Under the pieces are notes generated by a model. That model worked only from the letters and a program-made list of their open reading frames with translations, ran no database searches and was not told where the DNA came from. From NCBI GenBank assembly GCA_016866255.1, contig VGMY01000011.1:1-64000 (forward strand): a stretch of 64,000 bases of DNA, in the 5' to 3' direction. Positions 53,253 through 63,295 of the stretch are shown here, one piece after another; the first letter of the stretch is position 1, and every line of letters begins with the position of its first letter. Made by a program: the position numbers and the translations under genes. The DNA comes from Bacteroidota bacterium (GTDB lineage: Bacteria > Bacteroidota > Bacteroidia > Flavobacteriales_D > Crocinitomicaceae).

Positions 53253-54313
53253 ACCGTATTGTACTATACCTGCTGCTGTTGTTTTCGTCACTATTACTGG
53301 CGTCCATGGGGGCTCCATACTTCCATCCCCAAACCCTTCCCTTTCTCCCCTTTCTCGGATTACTTTTCCCTCTATGGGTTCTTTTCACCTTGATATTAAC
53401 ATTCGTTGCCTGCTTAAAAAAAAGTAGGTGGCAGTATTGGGGGATATTTGCACTCGCTATCAGTTTTTCGTACCACCTTAAAATCATGGGAGTCGTGTTT
53501 TTTCAACTCTCGAATGAGAAAAAAACGGTAAAGCTACTGAGCTACAATGTTCGTCTTTTTGGTTTATACGACGACAGTTCCACTGCAACACGCGACAAAA
53601 TATTTCAGTTCATTCGTACAGAGAAACCCGACATCGCTTTTTTTCAGGAGTATTATCGCCAGGATAAACCAACCAACTTCGAAACCTATGACTCATTGAA
53701 TGCCATTCTACAAGCCGTTGATTACCATGAGCGAAGCGCGCACAACAAGAACGGACACCGAAATTTTGGCATTTCCATTTTTACCAAGTACCCCATGATT
53801 GCGCGTGGAGATGTTATTTTTGACAATCAAGGTCCGCAAGATTTTAACTTCTGTATTTTTGCGGACATCGTTGCTAAAAAAGACACATTCAGAGTATACA
53901 ACGTACATCTTCAATCGATTCGACTCAGTGAACCAGGAAAAAAAATTGACCAAGGAATCCTTTCGACCCTAAAATTAGGGATTCGCAAAATGAGCACGGC
54001 GTATACTAAAAGAGCTGACCAAGCGCGTAAAGTCATTGAACACATGAAAAGTTCACCCTACCCGGTTGTCTTGTGCGGCGACTTTAACGACACTCCAATC
54101 TCTTACACGTATCATCAATTTAACAAATTACTGCGCGATGCTTTCCTTTCATCTGACTGGGGATTGGGAAGCACCTACATTGGAAAAATTCCAGCGGGAC
54201 GTATTGATTATATTTTTAACTCGGAAGAACTTAACTGCACTAACTTTAAAGTTCATAGAGTTTCCTATTCCGACCATCGGCCCATTTCGTGCCATTTGGA
54301 GTTACATAACTAA
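53249..54313 (+). CDS. membrane-anchored endonuclease/exonuclease/phosphatase family protein
   Basis: The 354-residue product has three N-terminal hydrophobic helices (about 1-90) followed by an EEP domain (about 93-354). Motifs are KLLSYNVRLFG (metal Asn), IAFFQEYYR (catalytic Glu), GDFNDTPISYTY (Asp, Asn) and SYSDHRPISCHLE (the final Asp-His pair). It may act on nucleic acid, phospholipid or phosphoinositide-like substrates outside the membrane. The second rhomboid gene overlaps its start by 4 bp, so the two are translationally linked. Confidence 0.88.
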   Translation: MNRIVLYLLLLFSSLLLASMGAPYFHPQTLPFLPFLGLLFPLWVLFTLILTFVACLKKSRWQYWGIFALAISFSYHLKIMGVVFFQLSNEKKTVKLLSYNVRLFGLYDDSSTATRDKIFQFIRTEKPDIAFFQEYYRQDKPTNFETYDSLNAILQAVDYHERSAHNKNGHRNFGISIFTKYPMIARGDVIFDNQGPQDFNFCIFADIVAKKDTFRVYNVHLQSIRLSEPGKKIDQGILSTLKLGIRKMSTAYTKRADQARKVIEHMKSSPYPVVLCGDFNDTPISYTYHQFNKLLRDAFLSSDWGLGSTYIGKIPAGRIDYIFNSEELNCTNFKVHRVSYSDHRPISCHLELHN

Positions 54314-54318
54314 GCTCT

Positions 54319-54876
54319 TTGAAAAAATTATTAATCATCAATTTTGGCAGCAATAAAATAACTCACCTTGAGGAAATGCTCTATGAATTCGCCGATTATA
54401 TAACCTTACCTTTCGATGAAACTGATGAAACAACCCCATCAAATTTTGATGGAATAATTTTAAGTGGGGCACCCATTTTAATCACAGAGCAGAATATCGC
54501 CCCTTACCTGGAAAAATTAACCTGGTTAAAAACTACGGTAAAACCGGTACTAGGCATCTGTTTTGGACACCAAATCCTAGGATTGTTGTTCAATGCATCC
54601 GCAGCTCGCATGAAAGAATGCCGCTCCATGAATGAAATTGAACAATTCGAAGAGTGTCCCATATTAAACCGTTTGCCTCAAGTTTTTGAAATGCAAGAAG
54701 ACCACTGCGAAAGCATCTCAATACCTGACGAATTTGTGCTCGTAGCAAATTCTGACGAATGCATCAACGAGGTGATGCAGCACGAAAGTAAAGCACTTTA
54801 TGGTGTGCAGTTCCACCCTGAGGTTTCTGGGAGTTACGGAGCAATAATCTTCGAGAACTTTGTCAGCCTCTGTTGA
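54319..54876 (+). CDS. class I glutamine amidotransferase domain protein
   Basis: The start is a TTG at 54319: there is no ATG before residue 20 and the fold starts at once (KKLLIINFGSNKITHLEEML). The 185-residue product is a stand-alone type 1 GATase: nucleophile Cys in GICFGHQILG, and the His-Glu pair in GVQFHPEVSGSYG. It resembles the N-terminal amidotransferase part of GMP synthase; as a single domain it could be a gamma-glutamyl hydrolase-like or GuaA-like enzyme. It follows the EEP gene by 5 bp. Confidence 0.82.
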   Translation: MKKLLIINFGSNKITHLEEMLYEFADYITLPFDETDETTPSNFDGIILSGAPILITEQNIAPYLEKLTWLKTTVKPVLGICFGHQILGLLFNASAARMKECRSMNEIEQFEECPILNRLPQVFEMQEDHCESISIPDEFVLVANSDECINEVMQHESKALYGVQFHPEVSGSYGAIIFENFVSLC

Positions 54877-54893
54877 CGATTCGCTGATTAAAT

Positions 54894-54919
54894 AAAAAAG
54901 GCCACTCGTAAGAATGGCC
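54894..54919 (-). terminator. terminator between convergent genes
   Basis: On the minus strand the stem GGCCATTC/GAGTGGCC (eight pairs, one G-T) with a TTAC loop is followed by TTTTTT. It mainly serves the leftward gene at 54942 and probably also stops the rightward amidotransferase operon. Confidence 0.82.
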
Positions 54920-54941
54920 CTTTCATTATTAGAATAGGTCT

Positions 54942-57878
54942 TTAAAATTTAATAAACTTCACGGACTGGCTTTCTTTGCCAGCAACCAGTTTGATAATGT
55001 ACGTTCCTACCGGAAGGTCTTCAGAGTCAATGTATAACTCGTTTTTCCCTGCTGCCAGATTGGCTTTGTTGATTTCTTTCACCAAACGCCCTGTTATGGA
55101 ATAAACACCAACTTGAACATTGGCTGATTTGCCCAACTCGAAAGAAAGCGTAGTATTTCCCCTTGAAGGATTCGGGTAGGTAATCATCTTGGCTAAAACA
55201 CTCTGGGTGCTCGGATTGTTATCGCCAATTCCAAGATAGGCCGCCGTTTTCCAAATACCTCTTCCATAGGTCCCGACATAAATTTCTCCCGGACGATTAT
55301 TGCCCTCTTCAAAAGTTCTCCAACTCTGACGGACCTCAGTCACCGGAGTTCCTTCGAATCCATCTGAAGCCATCTCCCATGACGCGCCTCCATTTTCTGT
55401 TACAAACACTCCTTCCGAGGTACCGACAACAAGAATGTTTGGATCATCACGATCAATGATTCCGTCGTAACATCCTGGTTGCCCACCTTGGACAATGGCT
55501 GGTAATGCGGTAAATGTTGGTGCTCCAGAAGTTGCATTAAGAGAACGTCTGTTAACTCCGTTAAAACCAGCAAAAACAACAATATCATCTGCGTCCGATG
55601 GATTCACGGCGATTCCCTCATAACTGGTTGTTGCAATTTTAGTGGCCGAAGTAAACGTCGGTGTAGTGGCCTGAGGTCCAGTACCAACATAGCCAACCTT
55701 TTGGATGAAGTTAGGATCACTTGAATAAACACTTCCTAATCCATCTATGCGCCATATTCCATTGGATGCTGAAACGTAACAATGTTCTAAGTCGCTCGAA
55801 AATTCCACATCTACAGAACCGTTACCCGTTCCAATATTCCGTGCAACACAGACCCATTGTTCATTGGTTACCGACAACCGCATCGCATTTCTGGTTCCCC
55901 AAAGTTCGCCGCCGTTGGCGTTAACAAACATCAAAAACCACGATTGAAATGGGTCGGCTAGGCGCAACGTGTCCCAAGCAACATTGTAAATGACTGTATC
56001 ACCACCCATGGCAACTAGTTCTCCAGTAATTGCATTTTGACCGTAATTCACGTCACCAACCGTTAATGCAGGGTTATAATTAAGCGTGTCGTCGAAGTAA
56101 TAATTCGCAGTAGCGAAGAAACTTATAGAATCACCGGAAGCCATCGAAGGAATTCTGATTAAATCCCCTACTTCATAATTTTTGGTTGCGACGTACGAAA
56201 CGGAATCTTCAGAATTTAGATCGAAATACTCTGCGAGGAATACCTCGGTATGAAATGGGTGATTTGGGCTTCCGTCTGTACCCGGAGGATCGTATGCCCC
56301 CGGTAAGGTGGGTTCAAAAGACGTCCATGTATTTCCTTTATCACCTGAACGTGAAATGCTGTTGTAATAAATGGTTGATATCATCACTGCGGGGTTGAAA
56401 TACGATATTTCACATTCAAATCCGTCACCACCACCAACTTCGCGGAATTCCTTATAGGTAGACAAGGAATGATCGTTGTACAAGGTGCCATTATCTTGTG
56501 CTCCTCCCATTACTGCTCCATCACGGTCAAAAGCGATACCGTAAAATTGCGTAACATTATACCCACGGTTAGCAACAAACCACGTTGATCCATAGTCGTT
56601 GGTAATGCTTACACCACCATCGTTGCCCGCGTAAAAACGATTATTGGCATCCCATTTCATTTCGTGATTGTCCGCATGCACGTAGATGGATGACTGCGGA
56701 GCCACAGACCACAATGAAATTTTTTCAAATCCTCCTGAAGGTGGATTATTTACGGTTTGCTTCCAACGCCAAATGTCAATTCCTCCAATCAAAATTTGTT
56801 GTGGGTCGTTAGGAACAACCGATACAATAGAGTTATAGGTTCCTTGATCGCGGTAGATATCGAACTCGCTGGGAGGGCCAGAAGCACCTACGAATTGTGA
56901 CCACGTTTGACCGTTATCGTGAGAAACGTGCATACTCATTAGGCTAGAATTTGTACGAACAGCGTAGAGTGAGTAATTGTTTGAACTATTCTTAATAGCA
57001 GAAACAGCATATTCGATTCTTGGCGAACTTGAAGGCACTAAATTGTTGGCCGCCGTTCCCGATTTATCGGAAAAACTTTGCCCACCATTGGTTGAAACAT
57101 ACGTTTTATTGGCGCCGAAGGCTGCGACAATCACCTGTCCATCTTTCGAAATTTCCAAAGCCGTACAAGAACCTGCAGTTGCTGGCACTGAAGTTAGCGA
57201 CGCGTCATTTACCTTCCATTTTTTCAATCCTCCAGAAGTGGCCAACCAAACATAATTGTCTGCATCTGAACTGACGATTTGCGTACAGCTATTTGTGCCT
57301 GGAATATTGTCCCACGTCGCACCAAAATCTAGCGTATACCAAACGCCATTTCCGTTCCAACCCTCTTGATTAGAACCGGTAGCAACGAAGAATGTTCCGT
57401 CAACGGTTTGAGTCATCGAGGAGATGAACGGATTGGCACCGTCTGCAAAATAAGCATCAACTCGGTTCCAAACATTACCTTTGTTGAGGGATACAAATAG
57501 CCCTCCTGAAACGCCACCAGCCCAAACACGGTTCAGATTCGTCCTATCGATTTGAATTGCTCTGGTTCGACCTCCGATGTTGTCAGGACCTTCCTCGGTG
57601 AATACGATACTTTTAGAACGGTCCATTAAACTAATTTTCTTGCGGATTGCCAAAAGTTTTTCTTGGGATATGGGTTGTCCGGTTTGTACGTCAATGTACC
57701 TTGCTTTCAACCATTCTAAAGCTTCGTCCGCTCGCTGGGTTTTCGATTGATCCTCAAATTGACTTAACAGATCTGTTTTGTACAAGCCAATGCGATTGCT
57801 CGTCATGTAGGCAAGCATAAAAATGCCAGCGCTCAATCCTAAAAAAATAAAACTAAAAACATAAAATTTTTTGTTCAT
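54942..57878 (-). CDS. secreted beta-propeller (sortilin/BNR-like) protein with T9SS type A sorting domain
   Basis: The 978-residue product has a hydrophobic N-terminal signal (FYVFSFIFLGLSAGIFMLAY). From about 90 to 880 there are many BNR/sialidase-type repeats (DFGATWDNI, NGGQSFSD, DNGQTWSQF, DYGSTWFV, GDKGNTWTS, NGGASWEM), as in the VPS10/sortilin-like propellers of Bacteroidota. The last 80 residues are a type A T9SS sorting domain: MITYPNPSRGNTTLSFELGK, VYSITGRLVKEI, DLPVGTYIIKLVAG, then SVKFIKF. It is exported and attached or released at the surface; its function is unknown, perhaps polymer binding or hydrolysis. Confidence 0.9.
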   Translation of the reverse strand: MNKKFYVFSFIFLGLSAGIFMLAYMTSNRIGLYKTDLLSQFEDQSKTQRADEALEWLKARYIDVQTGQPISQEKLLAIRKKISLMDRSKSIVFTEEGPDNIGGRTRAIQIDRTNLNRVWAGGVSGGLFVSLNKGNVWNRVDAYFADGANPFISSMTQTVDGTFFVATGSNQEGWNGNGVWYTLDFGATWDNIPGTNSCTQIVSSDADNYVWLATSGGLKKWKVNDASLTSVPATAGSCTALEISKDGQVIVAAFGANKTYVSTNGGQSFSDKSGTAANNLVPSSSPRIEYAVSAIKNSSNNYSLYAVRTNSSLMSMHVSHDNGQTWSQFVGASGPPSEFDIYRDQGTYNSIVSVVPNDPQQILIGGIDIWRWKQTVNNPPSGGFEKISLWSVAPQSSIYVHADNHEMKWDANNRFYAGNDGGVSITNDYGSTWFVANRGYNVTQFYGIAFDRDGAVMGGAQDNGTLYNDHSLSTYKEFREVGGGDGFECEISYFNPAVMISTIYYNSISRSGDKGNTWTSFEPTLPGAYDPPGTDGSPNHPFHTEVFLAEYFDLNSEDSVSYVATKNYEVGDLIRIPSMASGDSISFFATANYYFDDTLNYNPALTVGDVNYGQNAITGELVAMGGDTVIYNVAWDTLRLADPFQSWFLMFVNANGGELWGTRNAMRLSVTNEQWVCVARNIGTGNGSVDVEFSSDLEHCYVSASNGIWRIDGLGSVYSSDPNFIQKVGYVGTGPQATTPTFTSATKIATTSYEGIAVNPSDADDIVVFAGFNGVNRRSLNATSGAPTFTALPAIVQGGQPGCYDGIIDRDDPNILVVGTSEGVFVTENGGASWEMASDGFEGTPVTEVRQSWRTFEEGNNRPGEIYVGTYGRGIWKTAAYLGIGDNNPSTQSVLAKMITYPNPSRGNTTLSFELGKSANVQVGVYSITGRLVKEINKANLAAGKNELYIDSEDLPVGTYIIKLVAGKESQSVKFIKF

Positions 57879-57911
57879 TGCTGATGTTTTAAAATTTGTT
57901 TAATTGGTCCT

Positions 57912-57946
57912 CAAAAATAACATAAAAAATTCTTTTCATAACACAA
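57912..57946 (-). promoter_or_regulatory. candidate promoter of the T9SS propeller gene
   Basis: On the minus strand TTG (complement of 57944-57946), 24 bp, TATTTTTG (complement of 57912-57919), leaving a 33-base leader. The spacer is slightly long. An inverted repeat (57940-57962) covers the -33 box. Confidence 0.42.
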
Positions 57947-57962
57947 TTATGACACTTGTGTT
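57940..57962. repeat. inverted repeat upstream of the propeller gene
   Basis: The arms AACACAA and TTGTGTT (seven perfect pairs) are separated by nine bases. The site lies between the lipA stop and the promoter, so it could be an operator or a weak lipA terminator without an immediate T run. Confidence 0.4.
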
Positions 57963-57969
57963 CAATAAA

Positions 57970-58824
57970 CTACAAAATATGTTTCTCAGCATGATATGAG
58001 GACCGAACAAGCGGTCCACTCTCAACATGACGAAACCCCATTTTCAACCCAATTTCACGGTAGTAATTGAATTGCTCTGGTGTAATAAATTCAGCCACTG
58101 GCAAGTGATTTAAGGTAGGTTGTAAGTACTGACCAAGGGTAATGATATCAACGTTTACTTTCTTTAAATCCTCCAAGGTTTCCAGGACCTCTTCTTCGGA
58201 TTCTCCTAAACCTAACATGACTCCAGACTTGGTTTTCATACCCCCCTTTTTTAATCGAAAAAGCAATTCTAACGAACGGTCATACTTTGCTTGAATTCGA
58301 ACTTGCTTGGTAAGTCGCCTAACCGTTTCCATATTATGGGACACTACCTCGGGTGAAACATCGATGATTTTTTGTAAATTTTCCCATTTACCCGCAAAAT
58401 CGGGAATGAGTGTTTCAAGGGTGGTACCTGGCGACTGCCGCCGAATGGCACGAATGGTTTGCACCCAAATTTCAGCACCGCCATCCTTTAAATCATCGCG
58501 ATCAACAGAGGTAATAACCGCATGCTTAATTTGCATGGTTTTCACGCTGTGGGCAACTTTTCCTGGTTCAAAAACATCAACCTCAGAAGGTTTTCCGGTT
58601 TTTACGCCACAAAAACCACAAGATCGCGTACAAATATTACCTAAAATCATAAAGGTTGCTGTGCCCTCTCCCCAACACTCCCCCATGTTAGGACAGCTAC
58701 CGCTCTCGCAAATCGTGTGGAGCTTATGTTGGTCAACCAAGCCACGAACTTTTTTATAATTTTCTCCCGTCGGTAGTTTAACGCGAAGCCAATGCGGCTT
58801 CTTAATGCGAAGTGTACTCTCCAT
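57970..58824 (-). CDS. lipA: lipoyl synthase
   Basis: The ATG at 58824 gives the normal start ([20 protein letters not shown]); an upstream start at 58917 would add 31 unrelated residues. The 284-residue radical-SAM enzyme has the auxiliary cluster [12 protein letters not shown] (C-x4-C-x5-C) and the radical-[11 protein letters not shown] (CxxxCxxC), then [14 protein letters not shown] and GLGESEEEV. It inserts two sulphurs into octanoyl groups on lipoyl domains. It diverges from the OsmC gene with 94 bp between; no clear promoter is seen for either. Confidence 0.96.
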   Translation of the reverse strand: MESTLRIKKPHWLRVKLPTGENYKKVRGLVDQHKLHTICESGSCPNMGECWGEGTATFMILGNICTRSCGFCGVKTGKPSEVDVFEPGKVAHSVKTMQIKHAVITSVDRDDLKDGGAEIWVQTIRAIRRQSPGTTLETLIPDFAGKWENLQKIIDVSPEVVSHNMETVRRLTKQVRIQAKYDRSLELLFRLKKGGMKTKSGVMLGLGESEEEVLETLEDLKKVNVDIITLGQYLQPTLNHLPVAEFITPEQFNYYREIGLKMGFRHVESGPLVRSSYHAEKHIL

Positions 58825-58918
58825 ATTCGAGCACAAATTTCGGTAAAATATATTAAACCCGTAATCGTTTTCGCATTCTTTAACGTTTTGACTAAAACAT
58901 TGGCTAACTTTACACACA

Positions 58919-59314
58919 ATGAAGGTAACCGTTACTTATCTAGGCGATTTGCGAACCCTTGGAATTCACCCTTCTGGGGAACAAATTACCACGGATGCAC
59001 CGAAAGATAACCAAGGACTTGGTGCCTACTTTTCTCCTACCGATCTGGTAGCAACGTCCTTGGCGTCGTGCTTCCTGACAATCGTCGGAATCTATTGCAA
59101 GGAACGAGAAATTCCATTATCCAAGATTTGCATTGATGTTGAAAAAATAATGGCAAGTAATCCTCGAAGGATTGCTCAAATAAATCTTCTCATCGACTTG
59201 ATGGATAATTTATGGGATGAACCCACTCGAAAAAAAATCATTGCTGTAGGTAAAACTTGTCCGGTTGCGGCTACCTTGGGCAATCAAGTAACGATAGAAT
59301 ACGCATTTAAATGA
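58919..59314 (+). CDS. OsmC-family peroxide-resistance protein
   Basis: The 131-residue product has the OsmC fold: [20 protein letters not shown] with the first redox Cys, and [14 protein letters not shown] with the second. OsmC/Ohr-type proteins reduce organic peroxides with the two Cys. An Ohr-type N-terminus is absent, so it is closer to general OsmC-like/YhfA proteins. Its stop overlaps the rlmB gene by 4 bp (ATGA). Confidence 0.9.
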   Translation: MKVTVTYLGDLRTLGIHPSGEQITTDAPKDNQGLGAYFSPTDLVATSLASCFLTIVGIYCKEREIPLSKICIDVEKIMASNPRRIAQINLLIDLMDNLWDEPTRKKIIAVGKTCPVAATLGNQVTIEYAFK

Positions 59315-60084
59315 CCCCAAAAAACCTAGCCCACTATCCGAGAAAGGAAAAATCGGATATTATATATGGTATTCACAGCGTGAAAGAAGCCGTTGAATCC
59401 AAAAGAGAAATCAACAAAATTTTGATTCAAAAAGGAATTTCCAAGGAGGGCTTCGAGGAAATTCGAAAGTTTTTGACGGGGAATAATTACTCCGTTCAAT
59501 ATGTCCCGATACAAAAACTCAATCAATTAACTACAGGAAACCACCAAGGTATTGTGGCTTACGTTTCTCCGATTGAATACCAAACAATGGAAATTTTAGC
59601 CGAGCAATGGGTGGAGGGCGGTGTAAAACCCTTCATTTTAGCGCTGGATAGAATTACGGACGTTCGGAATTTTGGCGCCATTGCACGTACTGCAGAGTGC
59701 TTTGGCGTTAACGGCATTTTAATCCCAACAAAAGGGTCCGCCTTGGTCACGGCCGATGCAGTAAAAGCTTCCTCGGGAGCGCTCAACCGCATTGCTGTTT
59801 GTAAATCAGACCAATTTAAAAACACCTTGTTTCATCTTCAACAAATGGGTATACGACTGGCTGCTGTTACCGAAAAAACCAAGGTTTCGATGGATGGCGC
59901 AAATTTAAAAGGGGCAATTGTGCTCTTGTTAGGTTCTGAGGAGGATGGAATAACCCAGGACTTACTGAATATGGCAGATTTGCGCGTTTCGATTCCAATG
60001 CTTGGCGCCACAAATTCGTTAAACGTCGGTGTCGCTGCCGGCATCGCTATGTTCGAAAAATTAAGGCAAGAACGCCATGAATAA
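59311..60084 (+). CDS. rlmB: 23S rRNA (guanosine-2'-O-)-methyltransferase
   Basis: The 257-residue product is a SpoU-type TrmH/RlmB enzyme: N-terminal substrate domain (IIYGIHSVKEAVESKREINK) and the knotted SAM-binding core (LDRITDVRNFGAIARTAECF, VLLLGSEEDGI, SIPMLGATNSLNVGVAAGIA). RlmB methylates G2251 of 23S rRNA; TrmH-like tRNA specificity cannot be excluded from sequence alone. It is co-transcribed with the OsmC gene and ends 0 bp before the convergent phosphatase gene. Confidence 0.9.
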   Translation: MTPKNLAHYPRKEKSDIIYGIHSVKEAVESKREINKILIQKGISKEGFEEIRKFLTGNNYSVQYVPIQKLNQLTTGNHQGIVAYVSPIEYQTMEILAEQWVEGGVKPFILALDRITDVRNFGAIARTAECFGVNGILIPTKGSALVTADAVKASSGALNRIAVCKSDQFKNTLFHLQQMGIRLAAVTEKTKVSMDGANLKGAIVLLLGSEEDGITQDLLNMADLRVSIPMLGATNSLNVGVAAGIAMFEKLRQERHE

Positions 60085-60795
60085 TTAGGCCAGCAATTTC
60101 GCAGCGAGTTGCGGAAGATGCGACAAACAGTCGATTCTATTTTCAAACTTTGATCGGTGTTTTCTATCCCTTTGAAACCATACAGCTTGCATTCCCACCC
60201 TCATGGCTCCGAGCACGTCTGCTCGGTAGTCGTCTCCAACCATCAAACTTTGCTTGGCTAATGCGTTTGCCTGCGCCATTGCTTGAATAAAAATTTTTGG
60301 TTGCGGCTTATTTACCCCCACTTCTTCGCTGCATAAAATGACTTGAAAATGGTGATGTAATTTTGCGTATTCCAACTTAATATGTTGTACCTCGAGAAAA
60401 CCATTAGTAATTATATGCAGGTTAAACCCCATTTCGCTGAGGTCTTCCAATACCGATTGAGCGTGCGGGAGCAAGGCTGTTTGTTTGGGCGATAAATCCA
60501 CATACCCATCACCAAGTTGACGGGTTATTGCCTCATCCATTACACTAAAATGCTTTAGCGTGGCACGAAACCGTTCATAACGAAGCACCTCCTTGTCCAG
60601 CTGTCCAACGGAATACAAATGCCAAAGCAAGTGATTATTTCTTAAATAAATTTTATGAAATTGTTCGAACGAACACTTGCCTTTTAACAATCCAATCTGA
60701 TCGAACAAAATAAGCAAGGCTTTTCGTGAGTTGGTTTCGAAATCCCAAAGGGTACGATCCAGGTCAAAAAAAATGTGGCGATTAGAATAAGACAT
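60085..60795 (-). CDS. HAD-family noncanonical pyrimidine nucleotidase (YjjG-like)
   Basis: The 236-residue product has the HAD motifs: I FFDLDRTLWDFETNS, II IITNG, III-IV KPQPKIF and GDDYRADVLGAMRVGM. The helical cap (HKIYLRNNHLLWHLYSVGQL, DKEVLRYERF) is the YjjG type, which cleaves nucleoside 5'-monophosphates of unusual pyrimidines. It overlaps the small membrane protein gene upstream by 14 bp. The substrate is assigned by family only. Confidence 0.88.
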   Translation of the reverse strand: MSYSNRHIFFDLDRTLWDFETNSRKALLILFDQIGLLKGKCSFEQFHKIYLRNNHLLWHLYSVGQLDKEVLRYERFRATLKHFSVMDEAITRQLGDGYVDLSPKQTALLPHAQSVLEDLSEMGFNLHIITNGFLEVQHIKLEYAKLHHHFQVILCSEEVGVNKPQPKIFIQAMAQANALAKQSLMVGDDYRADVLGAMRVGMQAVWFQRDRKHRSKFENRIDCLSHLPQLAAKLLA

Positions 60796-61222
60796 ACCAA
60801 ATCCCCGTTAGTAGAATCGCATTAATGTGAATACCGAGAGTTATCAACAGAAATGCTTGTTTGCGCTTCCTGAATAATCGTGCACAAATCACTGCTCCAA
60901 AAGGAACAGGAAAGATTACCGAGGACAGCAGGCAAAAACCAATAAATCCAATGCGAGCCTTGACTTTAACAATTTTCCGAGTAAAGGCAATTTTCCGAGG
61001 ATGGAGAAAAGGTTCTTTACCAAGTTTCCTCAGGCGCAACCAATTAAAAATAAAGCCCCCTAAATAGAAAGAAAGTGCAGAACTCAGTGTAGCACCTGCT
61101 GCAGAAGCTAAGCATGTTTGCCAAACAGGTATTGCCAACAAGGCCCCGGGAGCTGCAGAAAGCAAAAACTTAAAAGTTCCTAGAAGAAAGATACTCCACA
61201 GAACCTTACTATTCATCATCAT
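60782..61222 (-). CDS. small membrane protein of unknown function
   Basis: The 146-residue product has four hydrophobic segments (SIFLLGTFKFLLSAAPGALL, ASAAGATLSSALSFYLGGF, GFIGFCLLSSVIFPVPFGAV, AFLLITLGIHINAILLTGIW). A basic loop (RLRKLGKEPFLHPRKIAFTR) separates pairs. It resembles small DedA-like or export-like proteins but has no decisive motif. Three successive ATG codons (61222, 61219, 61216) are equally good starts. It lies 5 bp after upp and overlaps the phosphatase gene, so it is in one operon with them. Confidence 0.65.
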   Translation of the reverse strand: MMMNSKVLWSIFLLGTFKFLLSAAPGALLAIPVWQTCLASAAGATLSSALSFYLGGFIFNWLRLRKLGKEPFLHPRKIAFTRKIVKVKARIGFIGFCLLSSVIFPVPFGAVICARLFRKRKQAFLLITLGIHINAILLTGIWYVLF

Positions 61223-61227
61223 GCATG

Positions 61228-61875
61228 CTAAACTTTAACGCCAAACGCCAGGTCACCTGCATCGCCCAACCCAGGTACAATGTACGCTTGTGCCGTTAAT
61301 TCTTCGTCTATTGCAGCGGTATAAATAACCGTATTCGGTGGAAAATGATTTTTAACGCGCTCAATCGCCTGGTATGTTGATAGGGCCGTGACAACGTATA
61401 TTTTTTTTGGAATACCTACCTTCACCAGGGCATCGTAAACGGTATTCATAGAATTCCCCGTAGCCAGCATGGGGTCGCTAAGAATCCATATTCTTCCATC
61501 TAAATTAGGGGCTGCCATATATTCAACATAAATCTCAAATTCTTCAGGTGTAAGGTGTTTGCGATAGGCTGATACAAAGGCACTTTCAGCCCTGTCATAG
61601 CACCGCATTAACCCGGAGTGCATGGCAAGCCCTGCCCGTAAAATTGTGACTAAAACAGGCTGTTCCTTTAGAACCCTCTCCTCGGAAATGCCTAATGGGG
61701 TTTCTACTTTAACCGACTTGTACGGCAACGATTTAGAAATTTCATACCCGATAATTTCTGCAATTCTTTCCATGTTGAGCCGAAAACGCATAGGGTCGCG
61801 TTGTGTTTCAACGTCTCTTAATTCCGCCATGTAATTTCCAAGAAGAGAATTCCCCTCCGATAAGTTGTAAATCAT
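61228..61875 (-). CDS. upp: uracil phosphoribosyltransferase
   Basis: The 215-residue product matches Upp: TILRAGLAMHSGLMRCYD, then WILSDPMLATGNSMNTVYDA, the PRPP-binding loop with the Asp-Pro-Met-Leu-Ala-Thr-Gly pattern, and the C-terminal PGLGDAGDLAFG that closes over uracil. It makes UMP from uracil and PRPP for pyrimidine salvage. Neighbouring YjjG-like nucleotidase fits a pyrimidine-linked operon. Confidence 0.95.
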   Translation of the reverse strand: MIYNLSEGNSLLGNYMAELRDVETQRDPMRFRLNMERIAEIIGYEISKSLPYKSVKVETPLGISEERVLKEQPVLVTILRAGLAMHSGLMRCYDRAESAFVSAYRKHLTPEEFEIYVEYMAAPNLDGRIWILSDPMLATGNSMNTVYDALVKVGIPKKIYVVTALSTYQAIERVKNHFPPNTVIYTAAIDEELTAQAYIVPGLGDAGDLAFGVKV

Positions 61876-61923
61876 AAAATTCGGTTTTTGCGAAGGTAAG
61901 ATTTTCCATTAAAATTGCAGAAA

Positions 61924-63201
61924 TTAGCGCAATTCACGTTGTAAGATTTCTTCATCTAATTGTTTATCCCAACGAGCAACCACAATAGTCGCTACGGCAT
62001 TTCCAATGAAGTTGGTAAGGGCGCGGCATTCGGACATGAACTTGTCAATGCCAAGAATTAATGCAATGCCCGCAACAGGAAATCCTTTGACAACAGCAAG
62101 GGTTGCTGCAAGCGTAATAAAACCGGCACCAGCAACGCCTGCGGAACCTTTGGAGCTCAACATTGCGATAAGCAGCAACAGCAATTGATCGCTCAAACTT
62201 AACGGGAAGTTACATGCCTGGGCAATGAACAGCGCTGCGAGCGTCATGTAGATGTTCGTGCCGTCCAAATTAAAGGAATAACCGGTTGGTACAACCAAGC
62301 CCACTACTTGTTTGGAACAACCTAATCGCTCGAGTTTCTTCATCAAATTCGGGAGTGCCGACTCCGAGGAACTCGTTGCTAAAACGAGCACCAATTCTTC
62401 TTTAATATACCTCAATAATTTAAAAATGTTGAACTTATTGTACCAGGAAACCGCCCCTAAAATGACCACGATAAAAAGCGAAGCTGTAAGGTAGAAAGTC
62501 CCCACCAATCCCATCAGATTCCACAAAACATCCAGTCCATATTTGCCAACCGTAAAAGCCATTGCACCAAAAGCACCTATTGGCGCCAATTTCATGAGCA
62601 ACTCAACGATTTTAAAGATGGGGTGTGCTAAAGCATTTAAAAAGTCAATAACAGGCTTGCTTTTATCTTGGGTCATGGACAAGCCAACACCGAAGATGAT
62701 GGCCACGAAAAGCACTTGAAGAATGCTGTCGCCCGTTAAAGAGCTCATTAGGGAAGTTGGAATAATCCCTAAAATAAAGGCGGTTAAGGAGTGTTCTTTG
62801 GAGGCATCCACATAATCTTGAATCGACTTTGGATCTAGATTGCCCGGATCGATGTTCATTCCATAACCGGGTTGAACGAGGTTGGCCGAAACCATACCGA
62901 TTACCAAGGCTAAAGATGAAAATGTTATGAAATAAAGCATGGCCTTGCCCGTGACCCGCCCCACAGCACTTAAGTTATTCATAGCTGCTAGCCCAGTGGA
63001 TACCGTAATAAAAATCACTGGGGCTATGATCATTTTAACCAACGCAATAAAGCCGTCGCCCAAAATTTTTAGCTCAATAGCAGGTTGCGGCCAAAATTTA
63101 CCCAATAAAATACCCAATGCAATGGCAAAAATTACCTGGACGTATAACTGTCTATACCAAGGTTTCTTCGGCGTATCAGGTTCTTGCGTTTTAATTTCCA
63201 T
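61924..63201 (-). CDS. dicarboxylate/amino acid:cation symporter (DAACS family)
   Basis: The 425-residue transporter has the family motifs: the serine-rich [19 protein letters not shown] near residue 275, [20 protein letters not shown], the hairpin segment [16 protein letters not shown] and [20 protein letters not shown]. It would import glutamate, aspartate or C4-dicarboxylates with sodium or protons. Substrate choice cannot be fixed from sequence. It is a single gene, 49 bp from upp, with 94 bp to the divergent MFS gene. Confidence 0.93.
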   Translation of the reverse strand: MEIKTQEPDTPKKPWYRQLYVQVIFAIALGILLGKFWPQPAIELKILGDGFIALVKMIIAPVIFITVSTGLAAMNNLSAVGRVTGKAMLYFITFSSLALVIGMVSANLVQPGYGMNIDPGNLDPKSIQDYVDASKEHSLTAFILGIIPTSLMSSLTGDSILQVLFVAIIFGVGLSMTQDKSKPVIDFLNALAHPIFKIVELLMKLAPIGAFGAMAFTVGKYGLDVLWNLMGLVGTFYLTASLFIVVILGAVSWYNKFNIFKLLRYIKEELVLVLATSSSESALPNLMKKLERLGCSKQVVGLVVPTGYSFNLDGTNIYMTLAALFIAQACNFPLSLSDQLLLLLIAMLSSKGSAGVAGAGFITLAATLAVVKGFPVAGIALILGIDKFMSECRALTNFIGNAVATIVVARWDKQLDEEILQRELR

Positions 63202-63295
63202 GACGATAAATATCCATGACGAAAATTAAGCATTCTTTAAATAACCGACATGAAATCACAAATCTTTTATCATAAATTACCTAATTTCGAAAATT

